From Shewanella sp. UCD-KL12 (lineage in GTDB: Bacteria > Pseudomonadota > Gammaproteobacteria > Enterobacterales > Shewanellaceae): 64,000 nucleotides of DNA. The stretch lies in contig NZ_MPHJ01000005.1 in NCBI RefSeq assembly GCF_001957125.1, positions 278,964-342,963 on the forward strand, written 5' to 3'. The position numbers were made by a program, and so were the translations under genes. The notes below the pieces were generated by a model that saw only the letters and a program-made list of their open reading frames with translations, made no database searches and had not been told where the DNA came from. Below, piece after piece: positions 47,273-57,555 of the stretch (position 1 is the first letter of the stretch; the number at the start of each line of letters is the position of its first letter).

Positions 47273-47847
47273 CTGCTCGCTCCTTGTGCCACTTCAGTTT
47301 TATCTTCTGATGCTCTAATGGTTACTTTTAGATTGAAGCGTTGTAACTGTCTCATTTCAGCACTCTGAGCCACAATTGATTGCATATTAGGGTCATGTAA
47401 CCAGGTAGAGGTTTTGACCTTCCTCATCATATTCGCCACGTTATTATTCGACTCACTGCGGCCCTCAATCCATAACAGACTCCCCTTCTTTTCAATACTC
47501 GAAAGGTAGATCCCAGGAGGCACTATGCGCACAAGTTCATCGAGTACATGAGTCGGCAAGTTTCTCGATTGCTGTAGGTTTAAAATAATCTCTGTGCGTC
47601 GTTCAATATCTTTCTTTCTAGTTTTTATCTCTTTGATTTCAGCAATCTGCTTCTCCAACAAACTAATTTCTGTCTGAAGGTATGCATTTCTTGATTTTTG
47701 ATTATCAGTCATCATCTCCACAAACATTAAAGAGAGATAAACGAACAATGAGGAAACTAAGAAGACTAGAGCGAGTAGTCCAATATAATCTTTCTTCTGC
47801 TTTTCTCGTGCTTCTTCACGCCAAGGTAGTAAGTTTATGTTCGCCAT
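47269..47847 (-). CDS. pilN: Type IV pilus assembly protein PilN
   Basis: A 192-aa inner-membrane protein. The cytoplasmic N-terminal motif NINLLPWREE, which docks into PilM, is at residues 3-12 when the start at 47847 is used (GAGGAG upstream); the longer frame adds 10 residues without support. A membrane helix lies at about 23-43, followed by a coiled coil and a periplasmic ferredoxin-like domain. It overlaps pilM by 13 bp and pilO by 4 bp. Confidence 0.94.
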   Translation of the reverse strand: MANINLLPWREEAREKQKKDYIGLLALVFLVSSLFVYLSLMFVEMMTDNQKSRNAYLQTEISLLEKQIAEIKEIKTRKKDIERRTEIILNLQQSRNLPTHVLDELVRIVPPGIYLSSIEKKGSLLWIEGRSESNNNVANMMRKVKTSTWLHDPNMQSIVAQSAEMRQLQRFNLKVTIRASEDKTEVAQGASR

Positions 47848-48914
47848 TGAGAGTAACTCCTCAGCGCTAACCCACAAGCCACCATATATTTATTTATATT
47901 TGGTTGAAGTCGAGTCTTAACATCATCATCTGCATGTAAGCAGCCTTGAAAAGGATCTGCGATGATTGTGTGGATACCTAACTCATTAGTTAATAAATTT
48001 GCCATACCCTCAAGCTTAGAAGTTCCTCCACACAACACAATGTGATCCACTTTATCTTTGCCACTGGAGGTACAATAGATCTGTAAAGTACGCTTTATCT
48101 GCTGCAGCAACTGAGTCTGAAAAGGTGATAACACTTCAAACATATAGTTTCGAGGAAGGTCACCTTCAATCTTTGCTTTTTCCGCTTGTTCGTGGGACAT
48201 GCCATAAAATGAAAGAATCGATTGAGTAAACTGTTCTCCACCGAAGGCTTGCTCACGAGTAAAACTCGTTTCACCATTTTCTACTACGGCAAAAGTAGTA
48301 ATGTTGGAACCAATATCAACAAGGGCTACAACCTTCCCCTCGGCTTCCCCTGGTAATTGAGAGGCTACAATTTCATAGGAACGGCCTAATGCGTACCCTT
48401 CAATATCGACCACTTTAGCCTCTAAGGCTATCTCGTCTAAGGCATCAACTCTGACATCAATGTTTTCAGTTCGACATGCACTCAATAGCACATCGACTTT
48501 TGTCGGGTCGGTACTATTTGTATTCAATGTTTCAAAATCGATACTTACTTCATCTAACGAATATGGGATTAGGTTATCAGCCTCAATTTCTATCTGAGCC
48601 TCCATCTCCTCTTCACTTAATGCCGCATCCATATAGATCACTTTCGTCATAACAGCTGAGCCAGATACTGCTACTGAGGCAAATTTCGCACTTTTGGGTA
48701 AGCTACGCTTCACCTGTTTCAAAGACTCAGTGATCGCATCACTGTCTCTAATCTCGTGATCATTTACGGCGCCCTTTTTTACGGGCACTGCAGCATGACT
48801 TACAATTTTGTATCCGTCAGCCGTCTTACTCAGCAGTACAGCCTTTATTTCATGGGAACCAATATCGATCCCTACCATCTGCGGAGCCTGACGCTTCCAT
48901 AATTTCGAAAGCAT
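47835..48914 (-). CDS. pilM: Type IV pilus assembly ATPase-fold protein PilM
   Basis: A 359-aa actin-like cytoplasmic protein (FtsA/SHS2 architecture). ATP-binding signatures are VGIDIGSHEIKAVLL (about 14-28), LVDIGSNITTFAVV (about 200-213) and VLCGGTSKLEGM (about 295-306). It binds the PilN N-terminus and couples the inner-membrane complex to the cytoplasmic motors. It is the first gene of pilMNOPQ and divergent from mrcA, a classic arrangement. Confidence 0.95.
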   Translation of the reverse strand: MLSKLWKRQAPQMVGIDIGSHEIKAVLLSKTADGYKIVSHAAVPVKKGAVNDHEIRDSDAITESLKQVKRSLPKSAKFASVAVSGSAVMTKVIYMDAALSEEEMEAQIEIEADNLIPYSLDEVSIDFETLNTNSTDPTKVDVLLSACRTENIDVRVDALDEIALEAKVVDIEGYALGRSYEIVASQLPGEAEGKVVALVDIGSNITTFAVVENGETSFTREQAFGGEQFTQSILSFYGMSHEQAEKAKIEGDLPRNYMFEVLSPFQTQLLQQIKRTLQIYCTSSGKDKVDHIVLCGGTSKLEGMANLLTNELGIHTIIADPFQGCLHADDDVKTRLQPNINKYMVACGLALRSYSQWRT

Positions 48915-49100
48915 AGTCCATAGTCACTTTTTTGTTATTGTTCAGGAATTAGATTAGCACAAAATCAACTCGTTATAGATATTTGTACAGAATGTTTCAA
49001 GGTTTTACAATTGCCATTTTTTTGACAACTATTTTTAACTTCACCAATAGGCTATCCCCTTATATACTATTGTCCTTGCTAAAATTATTGGAATCATCAG

Positions 49101-51626
49101 TTGAAGTGGTTTAAACGTATTATTATTGCTCTTTTTAGCCTAGGCCTTTTAGGCATAGGAGCTATTGCTGGAGCATATTTCTATGTGTTACCTGATCTTC
49201 CTGACGTTAATACGTTAAAGACAGTTAAACTTCAGACCCCATTACGTATCTATAGTAATGACGGAAAGCTTATCTCTCAGTTTGGTGAGAAGAGACGTAT
49301 TCCAGTGTCTTTTCAAGATGTTCCACCTATGCTAATTAATGCTGTACTCGATACTGAAGATGCACGTTTCTTTGAGCACCACGGTATTGACCCTATAGGT
49401 ATCACTCGTGCAGCAATAATTCTTATCACCACAGGTAAAAAGAGCCAAGGTGCGAGTACGATCACTCAGCAGGTTGCTCGTGGATTTTTCCTCTCCCGTG
49501 AGAAAACCTATATCCGTAAGATTAAAGAGATATTTCTTGCGATAAAGATTGAGAAAGCGCTGTCTAAAGAGGAGATCTTAGAGCTTTACCTGAACCGTTC
49601 GTTCTTAGGTAACCGTGCATATGGTGTCGGAGCCGCTGCACAGGTTTATTACGGTAAAGAGTTAGAGGAGCTGACACTACCAGAAATGGCTATGATTGCT
49701 GGCCTTCCTCAGGCTCCATCTGCAGCCAACCCTATTCGAAATCCAGAGCGCGCAACTAACCGCCGTAACTGGGTGTTAAGCCGTATGCTTGAGAAGAAAA
49801 ACATCACTCAGACTCAATACAAAAATGCTATTCAGGCCCCTATTTCTGCACGTTATCATGGTGCTGAAATCAACCTTTACGCCCCCTACATTTCGGAGAT
49901 GGCACGAGATTATCTTGTCGATAAATTTGGAGAGGAAGAGGCTTACACCGGTGGTTATAATATCTATACCAGTATTGATTCTAAGCTACAGTTAGATGCC
50001 CAGCAGGCATTAAGAAATAACGTTTACGCCTATGATGAAAGACACGGGTACCGCGGTGCTATTGATGTATTGTGGACAGACACGCCTTTAGAAACAGAGA
50101 GTATTCTCGAGCACCTTAAACAAACAAGAGCTTTTCAGGGGCTAATACCTGCCGCAGTCATGTCGATCGATGAACAAAGCGCCTCAGTGCTTACCTCTGA
50201 TGGAGAAACGATTCAGCTTGATTGGCAAGGATTAAAGTGGGCTCGTAAATTCATCACCAATAAGCGCCAAGGTAAAGCACCTAAGGCAGCGGCAGATGTG
50301 CTCACTGTGGGTGAAAAGGTTTGGCTACGCAATAATGGAGAGTTCTGGCAACTTTCTCAAATCCCTGTAGTTTCTAGTGCAATTGTTTCACTCGATCCAC
50401 AAAATGGTGCAATACAGGCCCTCGTTGGTGGATTTAGCTTCCACACGAGTCAATATAACCGTGTCACCCAAGCTAAACGTCAACTTGGTTCGAATATTAA
50501 GCCATTCATCTATACCGCAGCTATTGAGAAAGGCTATACACTTTCAACCTTAATCAATAACGCACCAATCAATAACGCCGACACCAGACAAGGTACAGCT
50601 TGGCGCCCTAAGAACTCTCCAGACAGATATACAGGTCCTACTCGCTTGCGTGTTGGCCTTGCTCAATCTGTTAACGTCATGTCAGTTAGAACCATGCGCT
50701 ACACTGGCCTTGATATGGCTATTGATACCTTAGTTAAATTTGGCTTTGATCGTGATGACATTCCTAGAAACGAATCTATCGCCTTAGGCTCTAACTCAGT
50801 CACCCCTTTGCAGGTTGTCACCGCGTTCTCGACATTTGCAAATGGCGGCTACAAAGTTGAGCCTTACTTTGTAGAGAGCATTGAAGACTCTTACGGCAAT
50901 GTCATTGAAACATCTAACCCAACTTTGGCCTGTACTCCAGCTCCGGCTGTAGTAAAAAGCGATGACCCTTTTGCTGCTATGGCAGAGGAGTTTAAACAAA
51001 AGGAACAAGCCACTGATGAGAACATTTGTGGTGGACCAGATGCTCGCTATGCTGAGCAGATTATCTCTGAGCAAACTGCATTTCTCATTACTGAAGCGCT
51101 TAAGAGTGTGATCTGGGGCGGTGGTAACTGGAGTAAGGGCACAGGTTGGAATGGTACCGCCTGGCGTGCATCACGAGTGGTTAATCGACGTGATATTGCC
51201 GGAAAAACGGGTACAACGAACGAATCTCGCGATACTTGGTTTAGTGGTTTCAATCCTAAACTAGCCACTACTGTATGGGTAGGCTTTGATGACCACAGCA
51301 AGGAGTTAGGTAGAACTAGCTGGAATGCTAATGCTGCCAAAGATCAAATCTCTGCCGCCGAAGCCGGAGCTAAGACAGCAGGCCCGGGCTGGAATGAGTT
51401 TATGAAGAATGCCCTTGCCGGCACCCCAGAAGTACCGACAACACCGCCAGAGGGGATCGTGTCTGTAAGAATTGATTTAGCAACAGGAAAGTTAAGTCGC
51501 AAGACAGATTACACCAGTAAGTTTGAGTACTTTATCTCGGGAACTGAGCCTAAAGAGTTCGCGACAGAGGCTGTTGAGTCTAACGATATATTCATCGATG
51601 ATTCTGCAGAAGATCTGTTTCAATAA
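49101..51626 (+). CDS. mrcA: Penicillin-binding protein 1A, bifunctional peptidoglycan synthase
   Basis: An 841-aa class A PBP. A membrane anchor (about 6-29) is followed by a GT51 glycosyltransferase domain with catalytic E86 in LDTEDARFFEHHG, an OB-like insert (about 320-420), and a transpeptidase domain with nucleophile S464 in SNIK, an SVN motif, and KTGT at 702-705. It polymerises and crosslinks murein and is the target of LpoA (31182 in this window). The start is TTG with GGA about 8 nt upstream; no ATG is available nearby. Confidence 0.95.
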   Translation: MKWFKRIIIALFSLGLLGIGAIAGAYFYVLPDLPDVNTLKTVKLQTPLRIYSNDGKLISQFGEKRRIPVSFQDVPPMLINAVLDTEDARFFEHHGIDPIGITRAAIILITTGKKSQGASTITQQVARGFFLSREKTYIRKIKEIFLAIKIEKALSKEEILELYLNRSFLGNRAYGVGAAAQVYYGKELEELTLPEMAMIAGLPQAPSAANPIRNPERATNRRNWVLSRMLEKKNITQTQYKNAIQAPISARYHGAEINLYAPYISEMARDYLVDKFGEEEAYTGGYNIYTSIDSKLQLDAQQALRNNVYAYDERHGYRGAIDVLWTDTPLETESILEHLKQTRAFQGLIPAAVMSIDEQSASVLTSDGETIQLDWQGLKWARKFITNKRQGKAPKAAADVLTVGEKVWLRNNGEFWQLSQIPVVSSAIVSLDPQNGAIQALVGGFSFHTSQYNRVTQAKRQLGSNIKPFIYTAAIEKGYTLSTLINNAPINNADTRQGTAWRPKNSPDRYTGPTRLRVGLAQSVNVMSVRTMRYTGLDMAIDTLVKFGFDRDDIPRNESIALGSNSVTPLQVVTAFSTFANGGYKVEPYFVESIEDSYGNVIETSNPTLACTPAPAVVKSDDPFAAMAEEFKQKEQATDENICGGPDARYAEQIISEQTAFLITEALKSVIWGGGNWSKGTGWNGTAWRASRVVNRRDIAGKTGTTNESRDTWFSGFNPKLATTVWVGFDDHSKELGRTSWNANAAKDQISAAEAGAKTAGPGWNEFMKNALAGTPEVPTTPPEGIVSVRIDLATGKLSRKTDYTSKFEYFISGTEPKEFATEAVESNDIFIDDSAEDLFQ

Positions 51627-51661
51627 CTTTTATGTATTGGTTTTATAGAATATAAAGCTAA

Positions 51662-51704
51662 ATAAAAATGCCCCTTAAGTGATTTACTTAAGGGGCATTT
51701 TTTA
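51662..51704 (+). terminator. Intrinsic terminator after mrcA
   Basis: A 16-bp perfect stem (51665-51680 with 51686-51701, ATGCCCCTTAAGT arm) with a 5-nt loop is followed by further T. The A-run on the other side could also serve argH on the minus strand. Confidence 0.92.
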
Positions 51705-51785
51705 TGATATAAATGTTTTAAATTAGTGACTTATTTTTGACGTCATCAAAAATATTTTTCTAACCATTCATCATTTGAACAATTA

Positions 51786-53150
51786 TCAGGCTAATTTACT
51801 CGCAAGAGCAGCACGAACTTGAGCTAATGAAGTACCACCTAAAGCTTCCCGCTTAGCTAAACATGACTCAATCGTTAGACAATCATATACATCATCGGTA
51901 ATTATTGATGAGAACGCTTGCAGCTCATCTATCGCAAAATCTTCAAGTGGTTTTTGCTCAGCTAACGCCTTAACAACAACCTCACCAACAACATGATGTG
52001 CCTCTCTAAACGGCATCCCCTTAGCAACTAAATAGTCAGCAAGTTCGGTAGAGTTTGCATAGCCTTGCTGAGCAGCTTTGAGGGTGTTCTCACGATTAAC
52101 CTTTAAACCACTTAATACCAGAGCAGCCATCTCTAGACAGATAGACCAGCTATCCATCACATCAAATAAGCCCTCTTTATCCTCTTGCATATCTTTATTG
52201 TAAGCGAGAGGAAGTGCCTTCATAGTGGTTAAGATACCAATAAGGCTGCCGTATACTCTGCCAGTTTTACCACGAATCAGTTCGAGCGCATCTGGGTTTT
52301 TCTTCTGTGGCATCAATGATGAGCCTGATGTCACCTCATCATCTAAGTCAATAAAGCCTGCCTCACCACTGTTGAAGAAGATAAGATCTTCAGCCATACG
52401 GCTCAGGTGCATCATGCTAATTGAAGCATCACTACAGATCTCAACAACATGATCTCTATCTGAAACTGTATCTAAGCTATTTAGGGTTGGCGATGCAAAA
52501 CCTAAAGACTCAGCAAGCTTATATCTATCCATTGGGTAAGCAGTACCTGCTAGCGCGCCTGTACCTAGAGGACAAGTGTCAGCACGTTTCAGCGCATCTT
52601 CTAAACGGCTTATATCACGCTCGAACATCTCCACATAGGCAAGACACCAGTGGCCAAAGGCAACTGGTTGAGCCCGCTGGAGATGAGTATAACCAGGCAT
52701 TACAGCATCTAACTCACGCTCAGCCAACTCAAGGAGCGCTTGCTTCAAGCCATTAAGTAATACGAGTTGTTGCTGACCTTCCTTTTTACACCACAACTTC
52801 AGATCGGTAGCAACTTGGTCATTACGAGAACGGCCAGTGTGCAGCTTCTTACCTAAGTCGCCTACTTTTGCAATTAGCGATTGCTCAACGAAACTATGAA
52901 TATCTTCAGCACCTGACGATATAATTAGCTCTGGCTTGCCTTCAACCTTTGCCAGTAGCTCTTTAAGCGCGAGTTGTAACCTTGTGCACTCATCCTGAGT
53001 CAAAACGCCAACTTGAGTGATGGCATCAGCCCAAGCTATTGAGCCTACTATATCTTGCTCTACCAAACGGTAATCAACTGGTAATGAATCATTGAATAAC
53101 TTGAACAGTGCGCTGCTCTCTTGGCTAAATCTGCCGCCCCATAATGCCAT
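51786..53150 (-). CDS. argH: Argininosuccinate lyase
   Basis: A 454-aa fumarase/aspartase-superfamily enzyme that splits argininosuccinate into arginine and fumarate. The signature [16 protein letters not shown] (about 277-292) is intact, with conserved [13 protein letters not shown] (about 105-117) and [10 protein letters not shown] (about 154-163). It is the last gene of argCBFGH. Confidence 0.97.
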   Translation of the reverse strand: MALWGGRFSQESSALFKLFNDSLPVDYRLVEQDIVGSIAWADAITQVGVLTQDECTRLQLALKELLAKVEGKPELIISSGAEDIHSFVEQSLIAKVGDLGKKLHTGRSRNDQVATDLKLWCKKEGQQQLVLLNGLKQALLELAERELDAVMPGYTHLQRAQPVAFGHWCLAYVEMFERDISRLEDALKRADTCPLGTGALAGTAYPMDRYKLAESLGFASPTLNSLDTVSDRDHVVEICSDASISMMHLSRMAEDLIFFNSGEAGFIDLDDEVTSGSSLMPQKKNPDALELIRGKTGRVYGSLIGILTTMKALPLAYNKDMQEDKEGLFDVMDSWSICLEMAALVLSGLKVNRENTLKAAQQGYANSTELADYLVAKGMPFREAHHVVGEVVVKALAEQKPLEDFAIDELQAFSSIITDDVYDCLTIESCLAKREALGGTSLAQVRAALASKLA

Positions 53151-53221
53151 GCTGGTATCCTCATCTTTTACAAAAAAGGACGCTTAGCGCCCTTTATTTA
53201 AATTAAATAATTTGCTGCGGT

Positions 53222-54445
53222 TTATTGCCCTTTAAGCGCTCTGATACGGCTCGATAGAGAATAAAGACGGATGAACCCTTCTGCATCTTTCTGGTTGTAC
53301 ACGTCATCTTCCCCAAATGTGGCAAACTCTTCAGAGTAAAGGCTGTTTGGTGAACGCTTCTTAACAGCTTGTGCCTGTCCTTTATAAAGCTTAATGACCA
53401 CCTCACCATTCACTAGGTTAGCTAACGGCTGTGATGCGCCTAATAGTGACTCACACAGTGGCGTAAACCAGCGACCATCATAAACAAGATGAGCCATCTG
53501 AGCGCCAACTTGCTCACGCCACTCACGGCTGGTCTTATCAAGTACTAGCTCTTCGATGGCACGTAAGGCTGCAAACATCACAGTACCGCCAGGTGTTTCA
53601 TAACAGCCGCGAGACTTCATTCCCACAAGTCTGTTTTCTGTAATATCAATTCTACCTACACCATGTGCTCCAGCAACTTCATTCAATACCATCAGCGCTG
53701 CATAGGGAGAGAGAGTTTCGCCGTTAACCTTAGTGATACAGCCTTTTTCAACTTCTAAGGTCACATATTCAGGTGCATCAGGTGCATCCTCTGGAGCAAC
53801 AGTCATGGTCCAAACGCCTTTAGTAGGCTCGTTCCATGGATCTTCTAGCTCACCACCTTCGTGGGAGATATGCCAAGCGTTCGCATCACGGCTATAGATC
53901 TTAGTCGCTGAAGCTGCACTTTCAATATTACGCTCAGCAAGGTAATCAAGCAGGTCTTCACGGCTAACCATCTCCCACTCACGCCAGGGTGCAATAACCT
54001 GTAGATCAGGAGCCAGAGCTGCAAAACAACCTTCGAAACGAACTTGGTCGTTACCTTTACCCGTACAGCCATGGCATACGGCATCGGCGCCTACTTTACG
54101 GGCAACCTCTACCTGAGCTTTAGCAATAATAGGTCTAGCCATTGATGTACCAAGTAAGTAGGTACCTTCATAAATCGCACCAGTTGCGATAGTTGGGTAG
54201 ATATAATCTGCTACCAACTCCTCTTTAAGATCAACGATATGACATTCAGATGCTCCTGAAGCTATCGCTTTCTCATGAAGCCCTTCAAGCTCTGCATCTC
54301 CCTGGCCAACGTCAGCACAAAAGGCAACAATTTCACAATTATCATAGGTCTCTTTAAGCCATGGAATAATTGCAGAGGTATCTAGACCGCCTGAGTAGGC
54401 CAGAACAACCTTTTTAACACCTGTTTTTTTCGTTTCGTTAGACAT
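53222..54445 (-). CDS. argG: Argininosuccinate synthase
   Basis: A 407-aa enzyme joining citrulline and aspartate with ATP. The ATP-pyrophosphatase loop [10 protein letters not shown] is at about residues 15-24, and [13 protein letters not shown] at about 124-136. The length is of the short (about 400 aa) type, not the longer E. coli type. It is in the argCBFGH operon, 57 bp after argF. Confidence 0.97.
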   Translation of the reverse strand: MSNETKKTGVKKVVLAYSGGLDTSAIIPWLKETYDNCEIVAFCADVGQGDAELEGLHEKAIASGASECHIVDLKEELVADYIYPTIATGAIYEGTYLLGTSMARPIIAKAQVEVARKVGADAVCHGCTGKGNDQVRFEGCFAALAPDLQVIAPWREWEMVSREDLLDYLAERNIESAASATKIYSRDANAWHISHEGGELEDPWNEPTKGVWTMTVAPEDAPDAPEYVTLEVEKGCITKVNGETLSPYAALMVLNEVAGAHGVGRIDITENRLVGMKSRGCYETPGGTVMFAALRAIEELVLDKTSREWREQVGAQMAHLVYDGRWFTPLCESLLGASQPLANLVNGEVVIKLYKGQAQAVKKRSPNSLYSEEFATFGEDDVYNQKDAEGFIRLYSLSSRIRALKGQ

Positions 54446-54502
54446 CTTCTTTTCCTAATTCTTGCTACTGTTTCGTCGAACCGTCGACGATATGTAAATT
54501 TG

Positions 54503-55411
54503 TTATTGACCCAGTAAGGTCACAAGTACTGCATTTTGTGCATGCATACGGTTTTCAGCTTGTTGCAGTATCAGAGAGCCTTCGCCATCAACGACTTCAG
54601 CAGTTGCTTCAACTTCACGATACGCTGGCAAACAGTGCATAAAGTAGCTCGCGCCTGCTTTGCTCATCAACTCTGCATTAATTTGGTAAGGCTTAAATTT
54701 GGCTTCTATTTCAGCCATATCAGCGTTATCACCCATAGAAATCCAAGTATCAGTGTAGATAGCATCCTGCTCGCCTAGCGCACTGATGTCTGATGTTAAA
54801 ACTAATTCACCGCCATGCTTAGCAGCAATCTCTTGCGCCTCAACAACAACCTGACCGTCAGGGAAGTGCCCTTGAGGACATACGACTGTCATCTTAGCGC
54901 CAAGCAATGCAGCACCGTACATCAAAGAGTGTGTCACATTGTTACCATCACCAATGTAGGCTAATTTCACTTTACTGACATCATCAAACTGCTCTGATAG
55001 CGTAAGAAAGTCTGCTAGGCCTTGGCACGGGTGATACATATCAGATAGTGCATTGATCACAGGCACACTACCGTGCTCAGCGAGCTCCTCGATGGTAGAG
55101 TGCGCAAAGGTTCTGGCAACGATGCCATCAACCCAACAAGAAAGATTAGTCGCAAAATCTTTAACTGGCTCACGCTTGCCCATAGCACCATTTTGCTGAT
55201 CTAAGTAGATCGCATGACCACCCAATTTATTGATACCGACATCAAAACTGACTCGAGTACGCAGCGACGGCTTTTCAAAAATAGTCGCAATACTCTTACC
55301 CGCAAGGGCATTACTATACTCAGCAGGGTTTGCCTTAATCTGCTTTGCTAGCGTTAGTAACTCTTGAAGTTGCTTTTGAGACAGATCTTTAATCGATAGC
55401 AGGTGGTTCAT
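54503..55411 (-). CDS. argF: Ornithine carbamoyltransferase
   Basis: A 302-aa transferase making citrulline. The carbamoyl-phosphate loop appears as SLRTRVSF (about 47-54, a variant of the usual STRTR), and HCLPAYR (about 262-268) contains the ornithine-site Cys. The start at 55411 is preferred: AAGGAG lies 9 nt upstream and it gives the usual N-terminus; an ATG two codons upstream is too close to that site. Confidence 0.95.
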   Translation of the reverse strand: MNHLLSIKDLSQKQLQELLTLAKQIKANPAEYSNALAGKSIATIFEKPSLRTRVSFDVGINKLGGHAIYLDQQNGAMGKREPVKDFATNLSCWVDGIVARTFAHSTIEELAEHGSVPVINALSDMYHPCQGLADFLTLSEQFDDVSKVKLAYIGDGNNVTHSLMYGAALLGAKMTVVCPQGHFPDGQVVVEAQEIAAKHGGELVLTSDISALGEQDAIYTDTWISMGDNADMAEIEAKFKPYQINAELMSKAGASYFMHCLPAYREVEATAEVVDGEGSLILQQAENRMHAQNAVLVTLLGQ

Positions 55412-55507
55412 TCTCATGCTCTCCTTTAACTGGCACCTAGCAACCACTTCATTTAGGTCGCCAGATATTTATCTATTAAGTTGAATTTATTGTTTCTATA
55501 TTTAAAG

Positions 55508-56293
55508 CTAGTTTGGTTGAATCTGTGTGCCGACAGCTTGACCATTGGACAGTGCTGTTAGCTGCTCAGCACTTCTCCAAGAAGCGACTTGCACAGGCTG
55601 CCCCATTAATTCTGCAACCTCTAAAGCAGCTTCAACCTTCACTTTCATCCCTTTTTCGATCACACCGATATGAGTTAACTCTTCAATTTGCGATCTATTT
55701 AAGCTCTTAATCAGTTGACCTTTACCATCAAGCACACCAGAAACATCCGACAAGAGCACTAACTGGCCATCGACTAGCTTAGCCAATACTGTTGCAGCTT
55801 GGTCGGCATTTACATTTAACTGCTGCCCAGCTTCATCAATAGCTATTGAGCTAACAATTGGCAACCAGCCTTGAGACAAAATGTAGTTAAGATAGCCTGC
55901 ATCTTTTGGTGCGACCTCACCCACAAACCCGAGTTGTTGATTTTTTACTTTTGCTGTCACTATGCCGCCGTCAGCAAGACTCATCCCAACACAGGTCAGC
56001 CCAGCCTTAATCGCTGCAGCTTGAAGAAGTTTATTCGATGTCCCTGCAAGCGCTCCTACAATGACAGGCACTTGCTCGGCAGGTGTAACTCTAAGTCCAT
56101 CCAATTTCTCAGTTTTCATACCATTAGCAGTCAGCTGCTCATCAACCAAACAGCCTCCTCCGTGTACTAAAACCAGCTTTTGGCCTTTAGCTATCATCTT
56201 AGCTGCGGTATCCATCAGTCTAGCCATACCCATTTCACATTGAAGTAATGCGCCGCCGACTTTTATAACCAAAGATTTATTGTTCGTTGACAT
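55508..56293 (-). CDS. argB: Acetylglutamate kinase
   Basis: A 261-aa amino-acid kinase fold enzyme with LVIKVGGALL (about 8-17), LVHGGGCLVDE (about 42-52) and the ATP-site segment LLSDVSGVLDGKG (about 180-192). The length is of the short, arginine-insensitive type typical for genomes in which arginine does not inhibit this step. It is second in argCBFGH, 21 bp after argC. Confidence 0.96.
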   Translation of the reverse strand: MSTNNKSLVIKVGGALLQCEMGMARLMDTAAKMIAKGQKLVLVHGGGCLVDEQLTANGMKTEKLDGLRVTPAEQVPVIVGALAGTSNKLLQAAAIKAGLTCVGMSLADGGIVTAKVKNQQLGFVGEVAPKDAGYLNYILSQGWLPIVSSIAIDEAGQQLNVNADQAATVLAKLVDGQLVLLSDVSGVLDGKGQLIKSLNRSQIEELTHIGVIEKGMKVKVEAALEVAELMGQPVQVASWRSAEQLTALSNGQAVGTQIQPN

Positions 56294-56314
56294 AATATCT
56301 ATCCAGAAAATGAA

Positions 56315-57295
56315 TTAGTATTTAAAATGAATCTTTATGCACTGATGAGCTTGACTTGCAGCGCCTTTCATTAGGTTATCAATTGCGCTCGCTACAACCA
56401 GGTAGCCAGTCTTAGAATCAAACTTCCAGCCAAGGAGGCAATTTGGGGTATTAACCACATCATCTACTTTAGGGAATAGGTTCTGCTTTACTGTGACCAG
56501 AGGGGCATTATCGTAAACAGCATAAGCCTGTGCGATATCCTCTTCCGTGGTACCAGGTTTAAGTTGCACAGTGATCGTTGCCAAAATACCACGCTTAAAA
56601 TTACCTAGGTGAGGCGTAAAGATCACCTCTTGACCTAACTGAGTCGCGATCTCCGGTTGATGTCTATGACCTAACACGCCATAAGGCGTTAAGCTCACTT
56701 CACAGAAGCTAGTATTTAGCTGCGCCTTTCTTCCAGCACCTGTAACACCACTCACTGCATTAATCACTGGGAGTGAGTCGGTAAGCATACTTGATAGAGG
56801 CTTCAACGCAGTTAATGATGCTGTTGGGTAACAACCAGGAACAGCAATCATCTTACTGTCAGCAATATCTGCACTATTCCACTCAGCCAAGCCGTAAACA
56901 GCTTGAGAAAGCACTTCTGGGTAGTCATGCTCGAAGCCATACCATTGTGGGTATTGTTCAGTATCAGCAAAACGATAAGCACCACTCAAATCAAAAACAG
57001 CTAATCCCTTCTCATAAAACCAAGCTGCAAGATGCAAGCTCACAGCATGATCTGTTGCTAGCACAACAGCATCTGCTTGTTCGACAATAAGTGATTTAGC
57101 TTGTTCAGTTAGGGGGGACAAACATTCTGAAATATGACTATAACTAGGATAAAGCTCAGCCAACGGCTTGCCTTTATCTAAGCTATTTTCTGAAACATAC
57201 AGACCTTGGATAGTCAGATTTGTATCAGCATTTATGAGAGAAGTTATCTGTGCACCTGTGTATCCACTGGCGCCGATAATGGCAATGTTATTCAT
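56315..57295 (-). CDS. argC: N-acetyl-gamma-glutamyl-phosphate reductase
   Basis: A 326-aa NADPH-dependent reductase with the N-terminal nucleotide-binding motif [12 protein letters not shown] (about 5-16) and the catalytic cysteine in VPGCYPTAS (C154). It is the first gene of argCBFGH and divergent from argE across a 260-bp spacer that carries candidate ArgR boxes. Confidence 0.96.
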   Translation of the reverse strand: MNNIAIIGASGYTGAQITSLINADTNLTIQGLYVSENSLDKGKPLAELYPSYSHISECLSPLTEQAKSLIVEQADAVVLATDHAVSLHLAAWFYEKGLAVFDLSGAYRFADTEQYPQWYGFEHDYPEVLSQAVYGLAEWNSADIADSKMIAVPGCYPTASLTALKPLSSMLTDSLPVINAVSGVTGAGRKAQLNTSFCEVSLTPYGVLGHRHQPEIATQLGQEVIFTPHLGNFKRGILATITVQLKPGTTEEDIAQAYAVYDNAPLVTVKQNLFPKVDDVVNTPNCLLGWKFDSKTGYLVVASAIDNLMKGAASQAHQCIKIHFKY

Positions 57296-57414
57296 AATTT
57301 TGACTTCTTAGTTTTGGTAAACAATATAAAAAAGAGGGGGCACTACTTAAGCCCTGGCAGAAACACCAATGTTGACAAGTTTATCGTCGCAGGAAGTCGT
57401 TACATGTAACCTTT

Positions 57415-57432
57415 ATGTGAATTTTTGTGTAT
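57415..57432. promoter_or_regulatory. Possible ArgR box, argC side
   Basis: ATGTGAATTTTTGTGTAT has a good left half-site compared with WNTGAATWWWWATTCANW but a poor right half. It lies 120 bp upstream of argC in the divergent spacer. Confidence 0.4.
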
Positions 57433-57528
57433 GAAACAATCATTTTTACTCTCATTAATAACCGCTGTATTGTGGTACTTGTCTTAGCTGTTTGCTAGAC
57501 TACCACAACAAACTATTTATGCAATATA

Positions 57529-57546
57529 TTTGAATATATATTTTAC
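57529..57546. promoter_or_regulatory. Probable ArgR box, argE side
   Basis: TTTGAATATATATTTTAC matches the ArgR consensus WNTGAATWWWWATTCANW at about 15 of 18 positions and lies 9 bp before the argE start, overlapping its 5' leader. ArgR with bound arginine represses both arms in related bacteria. Confidence 0.55.
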
Positions 57547-57555
57547 AGGCCAGAT